Of a stretch of 64,000 nt of DNA, positions 1 to 7,799 are shown one piece after another; position 1 is the first letter of the stretch; each line of letters starts with the position of its first letter. Source of the stretch: Pseudomonas viridiflava (lineage in GTDB: Bacteria; Pseudomonadota; Gammaproteobacteria; Pseudomonadales; Pseudomonadaceae). Location: positions 124,001 to 188,000 of the forward strand of contig NZ_UPSE01000198.1 in the NCBI RefSeq assembly GCF_900573885.1. The letters run 5' to 3'. The notes below the pieces were generated by a model. The model saw only the letters and a list, made by a program, of their open reading frames with translations. It did no database searches and was not told where the DNA came from. A program made the position numbers and the translations under genes.

Positions 1-21
1 TATGACGTATCAGTGGACCGC

Positions 22-64
22 ATGCGCCTTTGACTCCGGCAGAGAATGCGCAGAGGATATGCGC
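22..64 (+). promoter_or_regulatory. Possible ccdAB operator: three ATGCGC repeats
   Basis: The hexamer ATGCGC occurs at 22-27, 46-51 and 59-64, just upstream of the antitoxin start at 89; the last copy is within the palindrome ATGCGCAT. Type II toxin-antitoxin operons normally repress themselves by antitoxin binding to repeated sites here. The operator role is inference from position and repetition only. Confidence 0.3.
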
Positions 65-88
65 ATTGAAGTTTCTGAGGACGCACTG

Positions 89-334
89 ATGCCTGCCGCC
101 TACAACCCCAACGCCCCGAAACGTGCTGCCAACCTGAGTGTTAACAGCGATCTGCTAAATAAGGCCAAGGAAATGAACATCAACATCTCGGCAACATTGG
201 AACAGGCACTTTCCGAAGCGCTGAAAGCCAAACAGCGTGACCAATGGCTGGAAGAAAACCGCACTGCCATTGCTGCCTATAACGAGCACGTGGAAGCACA
301 CGGTGTGTTCAGTGACGACTTGCGGAGCTTCTGA
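89..334 (+). CDS. ccdA: CcdA-family antitoxin
   Basis: Antitoxin of a chromosomal ccd toxin-antitoxin pair; it should bind and neutralise the CcdB gyrase poison and repress the operon. The ATG at 89 was chosen because GAGG lies at 77-80 and it gives 81 residues, the usual CcdA size, whereas the frame could open at 2. The N-terminal part (about 10-45) reads as a ribbon-helix-helix region (AANLSVNSDLLNKAKEMNI). The C-terminal half is charged (ENRTAIAAYNEHVEAHGVFSDDLRSF end), as expected for the disordered toxin-binding tail; its final segment is the classic CcdA ending. The stop overlaps the toxin start (TGATG), so the two are translationally coupled. Confidence 0.9.
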   Translation: MPAAYNPNAPKRAANLSVNSDLLNKAKEMNINISATLEQALSEALKAKQRDQWLEENRTAIAAYNEHVEAHGVFSDDLRSF

Positions 335-651
335 TGCCCCAGTTCGCTGTGCACAAGAATACGAATGCTCATACCAAGGCGACCATTCCCTTTCTGCTCG
401 ATATCCAGAGTGATCTGATCGCCGAGCTTGGAACGCGGGTCGTGGTGCCGCTTTACACGGCTGCTGCGATGAAAGGAAAAGTGCTCAGGACCCTGACGCC
501 GACCTTCGCTATCGAGGGTAAGCACTATGTAATGGTGACGCCTCAGCTCGCCGGTATCGCCAGGAAGCAGCTAGGCGTGCAGATCGCTGACCTCTCAGCA
601 CGTCGCGATGAAATAGTTGCTGCACTTGATCTGCTCGTCACCGGTATCTGA
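334..651 (+). CDS. ccdB: CcdB-family toxin (DNA gyrase inhibitor)
   Basis: 105 residues, the normal CcdB length. CcdB traps DNA gyrase-DNA cleavage complexes. Family marks are the early FLLDIQSDLI segment, RVVVPLY, and ADLSARRDEI near residues 85-94. The C-terminal tripeptide is TGI, whereas F-plasmid CcdB ends WGI and its Trp contacts gyrase. From memory the Vibrio fischeri chromosomal CcdB also ends TGI, so this is a known sub-branch and not clear proof of inactivation. It starts inside the ccdA stop codon. Confidence 0.9.
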   Translation: MPQFAVHKNTNAHTKATIPFLLDIQSDLIAELGTRVVVPLYTAAAMKGKVLRTLTPTFAIEGKHYVMVTPQLAGIARKQLGVQIADLSARRDEIVAALDLLVTGI

Positions 652-659
652 ACCCCACC

Positions 660-1061
660 GTGCCCCACCTCATCGCCCGCCTCAAACACTGGGCCCATCG
701 CCTGAAAACCAACCTGGTCTTGCTCTGGCTATGCTGCCGCGATGCGGCCATGCCCTGGCTGCCGAAGGGGGTTGCCTTGGCCACGCTGGCGTACGCGGCC
801 AGCCCCGTTGATCTGATTCCGGATTTCGTGCCGGTGGTGGGTTATCTGGATGATCTGTTGCTGTTGCCGTTGGGCATCGCTCTGGCGTTGCGCCTGACGC
901 CAGCCGCAGTGCTGGAGCGTTGTCGGCCCGCTGCCGAGGCGATGGCCGGCCAGCGTCCGGCGCTGAAGGGGCGGTGGTTAATGGCGGGTTTGATTGTGTT
1001 GAGTTGGCTCGCGCTGGGCGGGTGGCTCTGGTGGTATGGCGGGCAGTGGTTCGTCCACTGA
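660..1061 (+). CDS. YkvA/DUF1232 family membrane protein
   Basis: 133 residues starting at GTG eight bases after ccdB; no good ribosome binding site is visible, so the start is uncertain. The core holds the DUF1232 hallmark SPVDLIPDFVPVVGYLDD (about residues 47-65), followed by hydrophobic LLLLPLGIALAL. A second hydrophobic helix (about 105-125) near the C-terminus suggests membrane anchoring. The biochemical function of the family is unknown. The last 84 bases overlap the antisense araC-type gene. Proximity to ccdAB may allow read-through but nothing shows a functional link. Confidence 0.8.
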   Translation: MPHLIARLKHWAHRLKTNLVLLWLCCRDAAMPWLPKGVALATLAYAASPVDLIPDFVPVVGYLDDLLLLPLGIALALRLTPAAVLERCRPAAEAMAGQRPALKGRWLMAGLIVLSWLALGGWLWWYGGQWFVH

Positions 1062-1880
1062 GCGCCCAATGGCTGAGCGCAAATCCCTGGGTGAAATGCC
1101 GAAGCGTGCGCGAAAACTCACGGCAAATCGGGACGCCGATGTGTAGCCGTTGCACGCGGCGATGTCGCTCACTTGTCGAGTGGTGGTCTGCAGCAGATGC
1201 AGCGCCGTGCCGAGTCGGATTTCTTTGAGAATTTCGCGGAAGCTGCGCTGTTCGCTGTTCAATTGCCGACGCAAAGTCGACGCGCCGAGGTGCAGTTTTC
1301 GCGCGGCGCTTTCTACGGTCCAGTCACTGCCCGGGGCGCTCATGATCAGTTGCTGCAAGCGCTCGCTCAGCCGGTCGTGACGGTCTTCGAAAAGCGGGCC
1401 GGCAAGGCCTGCTAGCCCCAAGCCGAGCAACACCGCCTCGCCATACAAGGTGCGCAGGGCGTCGGGGGCGCCGGCGTTTACGGCCTGTAAAAGGTGATTC
1501 CAGGCTTGGCTGGTGTGGGCGTCAAGCGGCACGCTGAGGTCATGGGCCGAGCCGCGGTGGGCGTCGAGTTGCTGCCGGTAGCGCGCCTGAAAATCGCGCA
1601 GTAGCTCGGTGGGGAAACTGATGGCGTCGGCAATGTAGTGGCCATGCTTGCCCGGAATATTGGTGACCGCCAGTTCATAACCTGCCGGCAACAGCACCAG
1701 ATGCTGAGGCCCGCCGCGCATTTCCTTGCCGTTCCAGTGCACCACCTTTTCGCCCTGACGAACGCGACACAAGGTGGTGACGAACACGGTGACTCGCTGC
1801 AACGCGTGGTGCTGGCGCGCCTCGATTACGCAGGCAGAAATTCTGCTTTCCTGGTGTTGAATGCCGGCAGAAGAGGGCAT
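978..1880 (-). CDS. AraC-family transcriptional regulator
   Basis: 300 residues. The N-terminal half (about 20-150) is a cupin-like ligand region of low similarity. The C-terminal part (about 165-270) is a double helix-turn-helix of the AraC type: the first helix-turn-helix around TVESAARKLHLGASTLRRQL, the second around QVSDIAACNGYTSASRFAVSF, ending with the typical FGISPRDLR. It begins five bases after the ybhB-like gene on the same strand, so the two form an operon and the regulator may control it. The 3' end overlaps the DUF1232 gene by 84 bases in antisense. The tail after the second helix-turn-helix is Pro-rich. The effector cannot be told from sequence. Confidence 0.85.
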   Translation of the reverse strand: MPSSAGIQHQESRISACVIEARQHHALQRVTVFVTTLCRVRQGEKVVHWNGKEMRGGPQHLVLLPAGYELAVTNIPGKHGHYIADAISFPTELLRDFQARYRQQLDAHRGSAHDLSVPLDAHTSQAWNHLLQAVNAGAPDALRTLYGEAVLLGLGLAGLAGPLFEDRHDRLSERLQQLIMSAPGSDWTVESAARKLHLGASTLRRQLNSEQRSFREILKEIRLGTALHLLQTTTRQVSDIAACNGYTSASRFAVSFRARFGISPRDLRSAIGRSVDEPLPAIPPEPPAQREPTQHNQTRH

Positions 1881-1885
1881 GGGGG

Positions 1886-2428
1886 TTAGCGTCCGTACAC
1901 GGGGGTAAGCGTGGCCTTTTCCAGCACGTTGGCGTTGAGCATGTAGCCCACAAGCGCGCCGCTGGCCTGGTTGTCGAGCGGCAGTTTATCCACTTTCAAC
2001 GCCCACACGGTGAATTGGTAGCGATGGGGTTTGTCGCCAACCGGCGGGCACGCGCCACCGAACTGCGCGGTGCCGTAATCGCTGCGCCCTTGCACAGCGC
2101 CGGTCGGCAAGGTGCTGGCGCTGGCGGCTGCCGGTAACGCGTTGACAGTGGCGGGCAGGTTGAAGACGGTCCAGTGCCACCAGCCGCTGCCGGTGGGCGC
2201 ATCGGGGTCGTACACGGTGATGGCAAAACTTTTGGTGCCCGCCGGTGCATGGCTCCACAACAGTGCGGGCGAGACGTTGCCGCCTTCACAACCGAACCCC
2301 TGATACACCTGGCGCGTCTCCAGGCTGCGGTTGTCGGCGATGTCGGGGCTGGTCAGGGTGAAGCTCTGGGCATGGGCAAGGCTGGCGGCGGTAAAGGCGA
2401 TTGCGCCGATCAATACACGACTGTTCAT
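1886..2428 (-). CDS. YbhB/YbcL-type (PEBP, Raf kinase inhibitor-like) exported protein
   Basis: 180 residues with a clear signal peptide (MNSRVLIGAIAFTAASLAHA, cleavage after HA), so probably periplasmic. The mature part has the bacterial PEBP marks: FTLTSPDIADN start, GGNVSPALLWSHAPAGTKSFAITVYDPDAP split around residues 50-77, WWHWTVFNLP, and GDKPHRYQFTVWAL near 130-145. The family binds phospholipid head groups or small anions; in bacteria the role is unclear. It is the first gene of a two-gene unit with the AraC regulator. Confidence 0.85.
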   Translation of the reverse strand: MNSRVLIGAIAFTAASLAHAQSFTLTSPDIADNRSLETRQVYQGFGCEGGNVSPALLWSHAPAGTKSFAITVYDPDAPTGSGWWHWTVFNLPATVNALPAAASASTLPTGAVQGRSDYGTAQFGGACPPVGDKPHRYQFTVWALKVDKLPLDNQASGALVGYMLNANVLEKATLTPVYGR

Positions 2429-2596
2429 AGGCTCACTCGGGGGCGTTGATTAAGCCTCGATGTTAATAATCGCGCCAAAACTGCACTGTGCCGAAACGCT
2501 CGGCGCCTGTGCGCAAACGCTCGCTGTGAGCGCGCACTGCGCCAACGCTACAATACCGGCCTTGCATTCGTCCCTCTGCCCGGAGCCCAGCCGCCC

Positions 2597-3286
2597 ATGT
2601 TCACCCTCGTTCACCTGGACACCCCGCCGCCCGAGTCGCTGAAAAGCCAGGTGTTGCAGATGGTGGTCGACTACTTCACTGATATCAGTCCGGTGCCGCT
2701 AACGCCTGAAAATCCGCTGTTTCAGCTGTACCAGTACGTGATCGGCTTTGAGGTGCACCTGTATTTGCAGGCAATGGGCGAGGCGCAACCGAGTGCGGCG
2801 CGGTTGGTGTTGGCCTTGGATGACAGAGACCCGTCACAGGTGTTGGGCTTTGCCTTGTATTTGCCTAGCCATGACGACGTCGAAGCCTGCACGCTGGCTT
2901 ATATGGCAGTACAAGCCGACGGTCGGCGTTGCGGAATAGCGCGGGCCATGGTGGCGAAAATCATCGAGCAGCGCCCGCATGTGGAGCTGGCGTGCGTGGC
3001 CAGCCAGGTGCCGACGTTCGAGGCGTTGGGCTTTCGCGTGTTGGCGGCGCAAGGGCCGCACGTGTTGTTGAACACTCGCGCCCGGCGTTCCAGCGGCATG
3101 GTGGCGGTGCAGGATCAGGCGCCGATTTATCAGTCCAGAGAAGTGCGGCAGATTCATACCTATCTGCTTAAACAGCACGGCGACACGGCCATGCGCGATG
3201 CGGAGTATGAACGCGATCGCTTGCTCGACCAGCTCGCCGATGAAGCGCAGGCGTTGGTGAAAGAGCGTTTCCCCACGCTGCACTGA
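2597..3286 (+). CDS. GNAT-family N-acetyltransferase
   Basis: 229 residues, cytoplasmic. The acetyl-CoA binding segment is around residues 108-130: YMAVQADGRRCGIARAMV carries the Q/R-x-x-G-x-G/A type loop after a beta strand, followed by an alpha helix. A later beta strand, FEALGFRVL (about 140-148), is the usual GNAT strand-turn with ALGF. About 70 residues follow the GNAT fold, with a helical charged end (DAEYERDRLLDQLADEAQAL). The substrate is unknown. The gene is on its own, divergent from the ybhB unit. Confidence 0.7.
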   Translation: MFTLVHLDTPPPESLKSQVLQMVVDYFTDISPVPLTPENPLFQLYQYVIGFEVHLYLQAMGEAQPSAARLVLALDDRDPSQVLGFALYLPSHDDVEACTLAYMAVQADGRRCGIARAMVAKIIEQRPHVELACVASQVPTFEALGFRVLAAQGPHVLLNTRARRSSGMVAVQDQAPIYQSREVRQIHTYLLKQHGDTAMRDAEYERDRLLDQLADEAQALVKERFPTLH

Positions 3287-3442
3287 AGCAGTTCCCGGGA
3301 AGTTCACTCGCCAACCGGCTGTTGGTCGGAAGTGTCGAACTGGCGCTTCAGGCTGCTGCTCGTACGTACACAACGTCGTCACTCGCTGCTAAGCGCTACT
3401 AATGCCGACGACGTCTTTACGAACGACTGCCGGAGTTTCGCC

Positions 3443-4123
3443 ATGTGTAAATGTATTGTTCAACACGCTTCATCCACGGATTTTTCCGAGTTATTAGCAC
3501 ATACCGAAACTCGCCTGGTCAGCGGCGAATCCAGGGCCATGGGCAGCCGGCATTCGGCGGCTGTGTTCGCGACATCCGGGCAGAAAAAAAGCGTGATCAA
3601 ACCGAATATGCCCGTTAGCGTTTTGCGCCAGCGTGACGGCCAGATCGAAAGCGTGAAAGTGCGCTGGGGCTGGTCTCCGGTATGGGCCATGGGCACCATG
3701 CCGCCGCGTACCCAGATGCCGTTGCACCTGGTCATGCGCTCGAAAGTGTTCGACCGCGTGCGCACCAATGGTCGCGTATTGGTGCCCGTTGACGGCTGGT
3801 ACGACCTGCCCACCGACGCGCCGCTCGACCAGCCGCTGCGCCTGAGCTACACGACCTCGCGCCGTTCCACGCCATTGTTCCTCGCCGGCCTGGCGCAAAT
3901 CAGCGAAAAACCCAGCGGCTGCGACGGGATGGCGTTCATGACCTGCAGCCACAACGACTACTCGCAGCGGCTGCTAGCCTTTACCGCCGAGCACGCCATG
4001 CAGTGGCTGGACCCCGACCTGCAATGGGACCAGGCCCAGCATATGGCCTTGCACCTGGCCGTGGATGAGCCGCAGCTTGAGCACGTACTCACCTCACCGC
4101 GGCAGCTTCAGGCACGGCGCTAA
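3443..4123 (+). CDS. Divergent SRAP (YedK/HMCES-like) domain protein
   Basis: The ATG at 3443 was chosen because SRAP proteins need Cys directly after Met; here it reads MCKC, with GGAG at 3432-3435. The frame is open further upstream but that would bury the catalytic Cys. SRAP proteins crosslink to abasic sites in single-stranded DNA through Cys2. The body keeps GWSPVW, TQMPLHLVMRSKVFDRV and a GWYDLP segment where canonical members have GFYEW. The usual NARxE triad and HDRMP motif are not obvious; HAMQWLDP is at the latter place. Either a diverged enzyme or a subfamily with altered chemistry. 226 residues. Confidence 0.7.
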   Translation: MCKCIVQHASSTDFSELLAHTETRLVSGESRAMGSRHSAAVFATSGQKKSVIKPNMPVSVLRQRDGQIESVKVRWGWSPVWAMGTMPPRTQMPLHLVMRSKVFDRVRTNGRVLVPVDGWYDLPTDAPLDQPLRLSYTTSRRSTPLFLAGLAQISEKPSGCDGMAFMTCSHNDYSQRLLAFTAEHAMQWLDPDLQWDQAQHMALHLAVDEPQLEHVLTSPRQLQARR

Positions 4124-4176
4124 GTGCGCACTCAGCACTGATCCGGCTCGGCCCCGATGCTGTTGCCTGCCACCCG

Positions 4177-5043
4177 TCAACCCAGCTTCTGCCAGAACGC
4201 TTCGGCCGATGGGCTGATGGGCGCGACCGGGCGGGTGATGTGAATCTCCAGCGGAATATCCCAACGCTCATCCATGGCGCGCGTGAGCCGCGCGTCGACA
4301 ATTTCCTGTTCCGTCAGGCTTTTGGGCAGCCAGGCGATGCCTTTGTTTTCCAGCGCCATGGACATCAACACCGCTGCCAACGGGCTGCTGAACAGCGGTT
4401 CCAGTGGCGGCGATTCCTCGCCGAGCAACCGATGACTCACGATTCGCCCCAGACCCGATTCCTCGGTATACGCCAGATAGGGCAGGGCGGCGCTGTTGGC
4501 GAACTCGGCCGACGCGCCCATTAGCGGCATCAGTACATCGTGGCCGATTACCTTGCTGACGAACTGCTCCGGCGGCAGCAGCGGCGGCACATCGGGGTGC
4601 CGGTGGCAGAGCAGAAACTGCACCTGACCGTGAACCAGCATGTGCTCGCACACCGCCATGCTGCCGGAGTCCAGACGCACCGCTTCAATGGGCGCGCCTT
4701 TGTCGGCGCTGCGAATCCAGCGCGGGAAAAAGGTAAACGACAGCGAATGGGTGGCGGCAAACAGCAGGGTTTTTGCGGCTTTGCCGGCCACTTCCTGGGC
4801 TTCGGCGCGGATGCGGTACAGCCGGCTGGCAGCGTCCTGGGCGCTGGCCAGAATGTGCTTGCCGGCCTCGGTCAGCGTGGCCCCATGAGGGGTGCGAATG
4901 AACAGCTCGACACCCATCCAGGTTTCCAGTGAACGCACCCGGCGACTGAACGCCGGTTGCGTAATGTGCCGCGCTTCGGCGGCGCGAACGAAGCTGCCAT
5001 AGGTGGCCAGCGCAGCGAAATCTTCGAGCCAGACGAGTTCCAT
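4177..5043 (-). CDS. LysR-family regulator of the tartrate genes
   Basis: 288 residues. The N-terminal winged helix-turn-helix (about 1-60) has the LysR pattern: LEDFAALATYGSFVRAAE, then ITQPAFSRRVRSLE. The rest is the periplasmic-binding-protein-like effector domain. It is divergent from the tartrate dehydratase gene with 101 bases between them, the usual layout for a LysR activator of its neighbour. A T-N11-A dyad lies eight bases upstream of its start. The likely effector is tartrate or a related dicarboxylate, by inference from context. Confidence 0.85.
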   Translation of the reverse strand: MELVWLEDFAALATYGSFVRAAEARHITQPAFSRRVRSLETWMGVELFIRTPHGATLTEAGKHILASAQDAASRLYRIRAEAQEVAGKAAKTLLFAATHSLSFTFFPRWIRSADKGAPIEAVRLDSGSMAVCEHMLVHGQVQFLLCHRHPDVPPLLPPEQFVSKVIGHDVLMPLMGASAEFANSAALPYLAYTEESGLGRIVSHRLLGEESPPLEPLFSSPLAAVLMSMALENKGIAWLPKSLTEQEIVDARLTRAMDERWDIPLEIHITRPVAPISPSAEAFWQKLG

Positions 5044-5050
5044 CGGGGCA

Positions 5051-5065
5051 ATGCCGTTTGTGCAT
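5051..5065. promoter_or_regulatory. LysR-type T-N11-A box
   Basis: ATGCCGTTTGTGCAT is a 15-base interrupted palindrome (ATGC-N7-GCAT) that fits the T-N11-A consensus of LysR regulators. It lies in the divergent space between the LysR gene and the tartrate dehydratase gene. Binding is inferred. Confidence 0.45.
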
Positions 5066-5144
5066 GGGGTGCCGCATTAATAGCATTGGGCGCGCTGCGG
5101 AGCCAAGTTTACGGTGACCTCCTCAACAACAAGAGGAGCGCGCC

Positions 5145-6314
5145 ATGCGTATCGTCGACATCCGCGAAAAAACCGTTTCCATTGCCTCGCCCATTGCCAA
5201 CGCCTACATCGACTTCTCAAAAATGACCTGTTCGGTCGTGGCGGTGGTCACCGATGTGATCCGCGACGGCAAGCCGGTGATCGGTTACGGCTTCAACTCC
5301 AACGGCCGCTACGGCCAGGGCGCGCTGATGCGTGACCGCTTTCTGGCGCGCATCACCGAAGCCGACCCGGAATCGCTGATCGACAAGGAACACAACAACC
5401 TCGACCCGTTCGCCATCTGGAAAACCCTGATGACCAACGAGAAGCCCGGCGGCCACGGCGAGCGTTCGGTGGCAGTCGGCACCATCGACATGGCGGTGTG
5501 GGATGCCGTGGCGAAAATCGAAGGCAAGCCGCTGTACCGCTTGCTGGCTGACCGATACCGCAACGGCCAGGCCGACGACAAGGTCTGGGTGTACGCCGCC
5601 GGCGGCTACTACTACCCCGGCAAAGACGACACCAAGCTGCAAGACGAAATGCGCAGCTACCTGGACCGTGGCTACAACGTGGTGAAGATGAAAATCGGTG
5701 CGGTGCCGTTGGCCGAAGACATCCGCCGCATCGAGTCGGTTATCAAGGTCGTAGGCGATGGCAGCCGTCTGGCCGTGGACGCCAACGGCCGCTTCGACCA
5801 ACGCACGGCGATTGCCTACGCCGAAGCGCTCAAACCGTACAACCTGTTCTGGTACGAAGAAGCCGGCGACCCGCTGGACTACGCCCTGCAAGCCGAGCTG
5901 GCCAATCACTACGAACTGCCAATGGCCACCGGTGAAAACCTGTTCTCCCATCAAGACGCGCGCAACCTGCTGCGCCACGGCGGCATGCGCGCCGACCGCG
6001 ACTATGTGCAGTTCGACTGCGCGCTGTCGTACGGGCTGGTGGAGTACATGCGCACGCTCAAGGTCATTGAAGAACTGGGCTGGTCCTCGCGCCGCGTAGT
6101 GCCCCACGGTGGCCATCAGATGTCGCTGAACATCGCTGCCGGCCTGCACCTGGGTGGCAACGAATCCTACCCCGATGTGTTCCAGCCCTTCGGCGGTTTT
6201 GCCGACGGCATTCAGGTGCAGGACGGCTACGTCGGGCTGCCGGATATTCCGGGCGTGGGCTTTGAAGCCAAGTCGGCGCTGTACGCCGTGATGCGCGAAC
6301 TGGGCGAGGGCTGA
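5145..6314 (+). CDS. tarD: D(-)-tartrate dehydratase (enolase superfamily)
   Basis: 389 residues, the same size as characterised D(-)-tartrate dehydratase (TarD). It would dehydrate D-tartrate to oxaloacetate using Mg2+. Mandelate-racemase/enolase family residues are visible: KMK at 181-183 (general base Lys183), metal ligands Asp212, Glu238/239 and Glu264, and His321 in VPHGGH. These positions match remembered TarD numbering within one residue. A strong ribosome site (AAGAGGAG) precedes the ATG. The gene has its own terminator and is followed by the dicarboxylate carrier, so uptake and first step sit together. Confidence 0.85.
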   Translation: MRIVDIREKTVSIASPIANAYIDFSKMTCSVVAVVTDVIRDGKPVIGYGFNSNGRYGQGALMRDRFLARITEADPESLIDKEHNNLDPFAIWKTLMTNEKPGGHGERSVAVGTIDMAVWDAVAKIEGKPLYRLLADRYRNGQADDKVWVYAAGGYYYPGKDDTKLQDEMRSYLDRGYNVVKMKIGAVPLAEDIRRIESVIKVVGDGSRLAVDANGRFDQRTAIAYAEALKPYNLFWYEEAGDPLDYALQAELANHYELPMATGENLFSHQDARNLLRHGGMRADRDYVQFDCALSYGLVEYMRTLKVIEELGWSSRRVVPHGGHQMSLNIAAGLHLGGNESYPDVFQPFGGFADGIQVQDGYVGLPDIPGVGFEAKSALYAVMRELGEG

Positions 6315-6324
6315 TTGAGCATTT

Positions 6325-6360
6325 CCACTGCCTCGCCATGCGCGGGGCAGTGGCGTTTTT
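6325..6360 (+). terminator. Intrinsic terminator after tartrate dehydratase gene
   Basis: An eight-base stem, CCACTGCC (6325-6332) with GGCAGTGG (6346-6353), is followed by CGTTTTT. It stands between the dehydratase gene and dctA, so dctA may be transcribed by partial read-through or by its own promoter. Confidence 0.75.
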
Positions 6361-6417
6361 AGCGCGCCGCACAGGCGCCCGGTCACACCCACCGAACACA
6401 ACAATAAAACGAGGTGC

Positions 6418-7725
6418 ATGATGCAAACGTCCAGAACCCGCTGGTACAGCCAGCTGTATGTTCAGGTCCTGATCGGTATCGCCATCGGCGCGGTACTGGG
6501 TTACGTCGAACCGCAATTCGCAGCCCGCCTGCAACCCTTGGCAGACGGCTTTATCAAGCTGATCAAAATGCTCCTGGCGCCGATCATTTTCGGCACCGTG
6601 GTGGTCGGCATCGCCAAAATGGGCAGCATCAAGGAAGTCGGGCGCATCGGCGTCAAGGCGCTTATCTACTTTGAAATTCTGTCCACCATCGCCCTGGTGA
6701 TTGGCCTGGTCGTGGTCAATGTGGTCAAGCCCGGCGTGGGCATGAATATCAATACCGAGTCGCTCGACAGCAGCGCCATCGGCAAATACACCCAGGTCGC
6801 GAGCGAGCAGGGCGGCGCGGTGGAGTTTTTCCTCAACATCATTCCGCACACCTTTATCGACGCCTTCGCCAAGGGCTCGATGCTGCAGGTAATCCTGATC
6901 TCTGTGCTGATGGGCGTGGCGTTGGTGCAGATGGGCGAGGTGAGCAAACCGCTGATCAACACCATCGACCTGTTCCTGCAAGGGCTGTTCAAAATCGTCG
7001 CTATGGTCATGCGCCTGGCACCGCTCGGTGCGGGTGCCGGCATGGCGTTCACCATCGGTAAATACGGAATCGGCACCTTGCTGTCGCTGGGCCAGTTGCT
7101 GATTGCGCTGTACCTGACCACGCTGGTGTTTATCGTGGTGGTGCTGGGCACGGTGGCGAGGTGGTCCGGACTGCCGCTGATGCAGTTTCTGCGCTATTTC
7201 AAGGATGAAATTCTGGTCACCCTCGGCACCTGTTCAACCGAAGCCGTGCTGCCGCGCATGATGGCCAAGCTGGAGAAACTGGGTTGCCGAAAGTCGGTGG
7301 TGGGCATGGTGCTGCCGACCGGCTACACCTTCAACGCCGACGGCACCTGCATATACCTGACCATGGCGGCCATTTTCGTCGCGCAGGCCACCAACACGCC
7401 GCTGACCATGTGGGACCAGATGGTATTGCTGGGCGTATTGCTGCTCACCTCCAAAGGCTCGGCTGGCGTGGCCGGTGCCGGCTTCGTGACCCTGGCCGCT
7501 ACGTTGACCACCATCCAGTCCATTCCGCTGGTGGGGCTGGTGTTGCTGCTGGGCATCGACCGCTTCCTCAACGAAGCGCGGGCGGTGACCAACCTGATCG
7601 GCAACGGCATCGGCACCATTGCCATCGCCAAATGGGACAACTCCTTCGACCTGGCCACCGCGCAGCGTGAAGTGGCGGCGCAAAAGCAAGAAAGCGCGCG
7701 AGCCAAGGAACTCACCGCCCCGTAG
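6418..7725 (+). CDS. dctA: C4-dicarboxylate:cation symporter, DctA family
   Basis: 435 residues of the DAACS (GltP/DctA) family, inner membrane. Seen: N-terminal YSQLYVQVLIGIAIGAVLGY, the Ser-rich re-entrant loop replaced by TLGTCSTEAVLPRMM (about 270), the GYTFNADGTCIYLTMAAIF segment near 303-320, and the SKGSAGVAGAGFVTL hairpin near 345. DctA normally imports succinate, fumarate, malate; next to a tartrate dehydratase it probably serves tartrate. GAGG at 6411-6414 is 3 bases from the first ATG and 6 from the second (6421), which may be the true start. Confidence 0.9.
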   Translation: MMQTSRTRWYSQLYVQVLIGIAIGAVLGYVEPQFAARLQPLADGFIKLIKMLLAPIIFGTVVVGIAKMGSIKEVGRIGVKALIYFEILSTIALVIGLVVVNVVKPGVGMNINTESLDSSAIGKYTQVASEQGGAVEFFLNIIPHTFIDAFAKGSMLQVILISVLMGVALVQMGEVSKPLINTIDLFLQGLFKIVAMVMRLAPLGAGAGMAFTIGKYGIGTLLSLGQLLIALYLTTLVFIVVVLGTVARWSGLPLMQFLRYFKDEILVTLGTCSTEAVLPRMMAKLEKLGCRKSVVGMVLPTGYTFNADGTCIYLTMAAIFVAQATNTPLTMWDQMVLLGVLLLTSKGSAGVAGAGFVTLAATLTTIQSIPLVGLVLLLGIDRFLNEARAVTNLIGNGIGTIAIAKWDNSFDLATAQREVAAQKQESARAKELTAP

Positions 7726-7753
7726 GAGCCAGCAAGCACGCTTCCACGCCACC

Positions 7754-7776
7754 TGTGGGAGCGGCTTCAGCCGCGA
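7754..7776. repeat. Single REP-like element
   Basis: A TGTGGGAGCGGCTTC unit continued by AGCCGCGA forms the short imperfect hairpin common in Pseudomonas intergenic REP sequences. It lies in the gap between the convergent dctA and HMG-CoA reductase genes and may act as a shared 3' boundary. Confidence 0.6.
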
Positions 7777-7799
7777 TCTTTTGCTTTGGCTACAGCGCT

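Noticed and set aside
5217..6419. 400-codon minus-strand frame opposite the tartrate dehydratase gene
   Set aside because: Codon-bias shadow; the plus strand holds all catalytic residues of the enolase superfamily.
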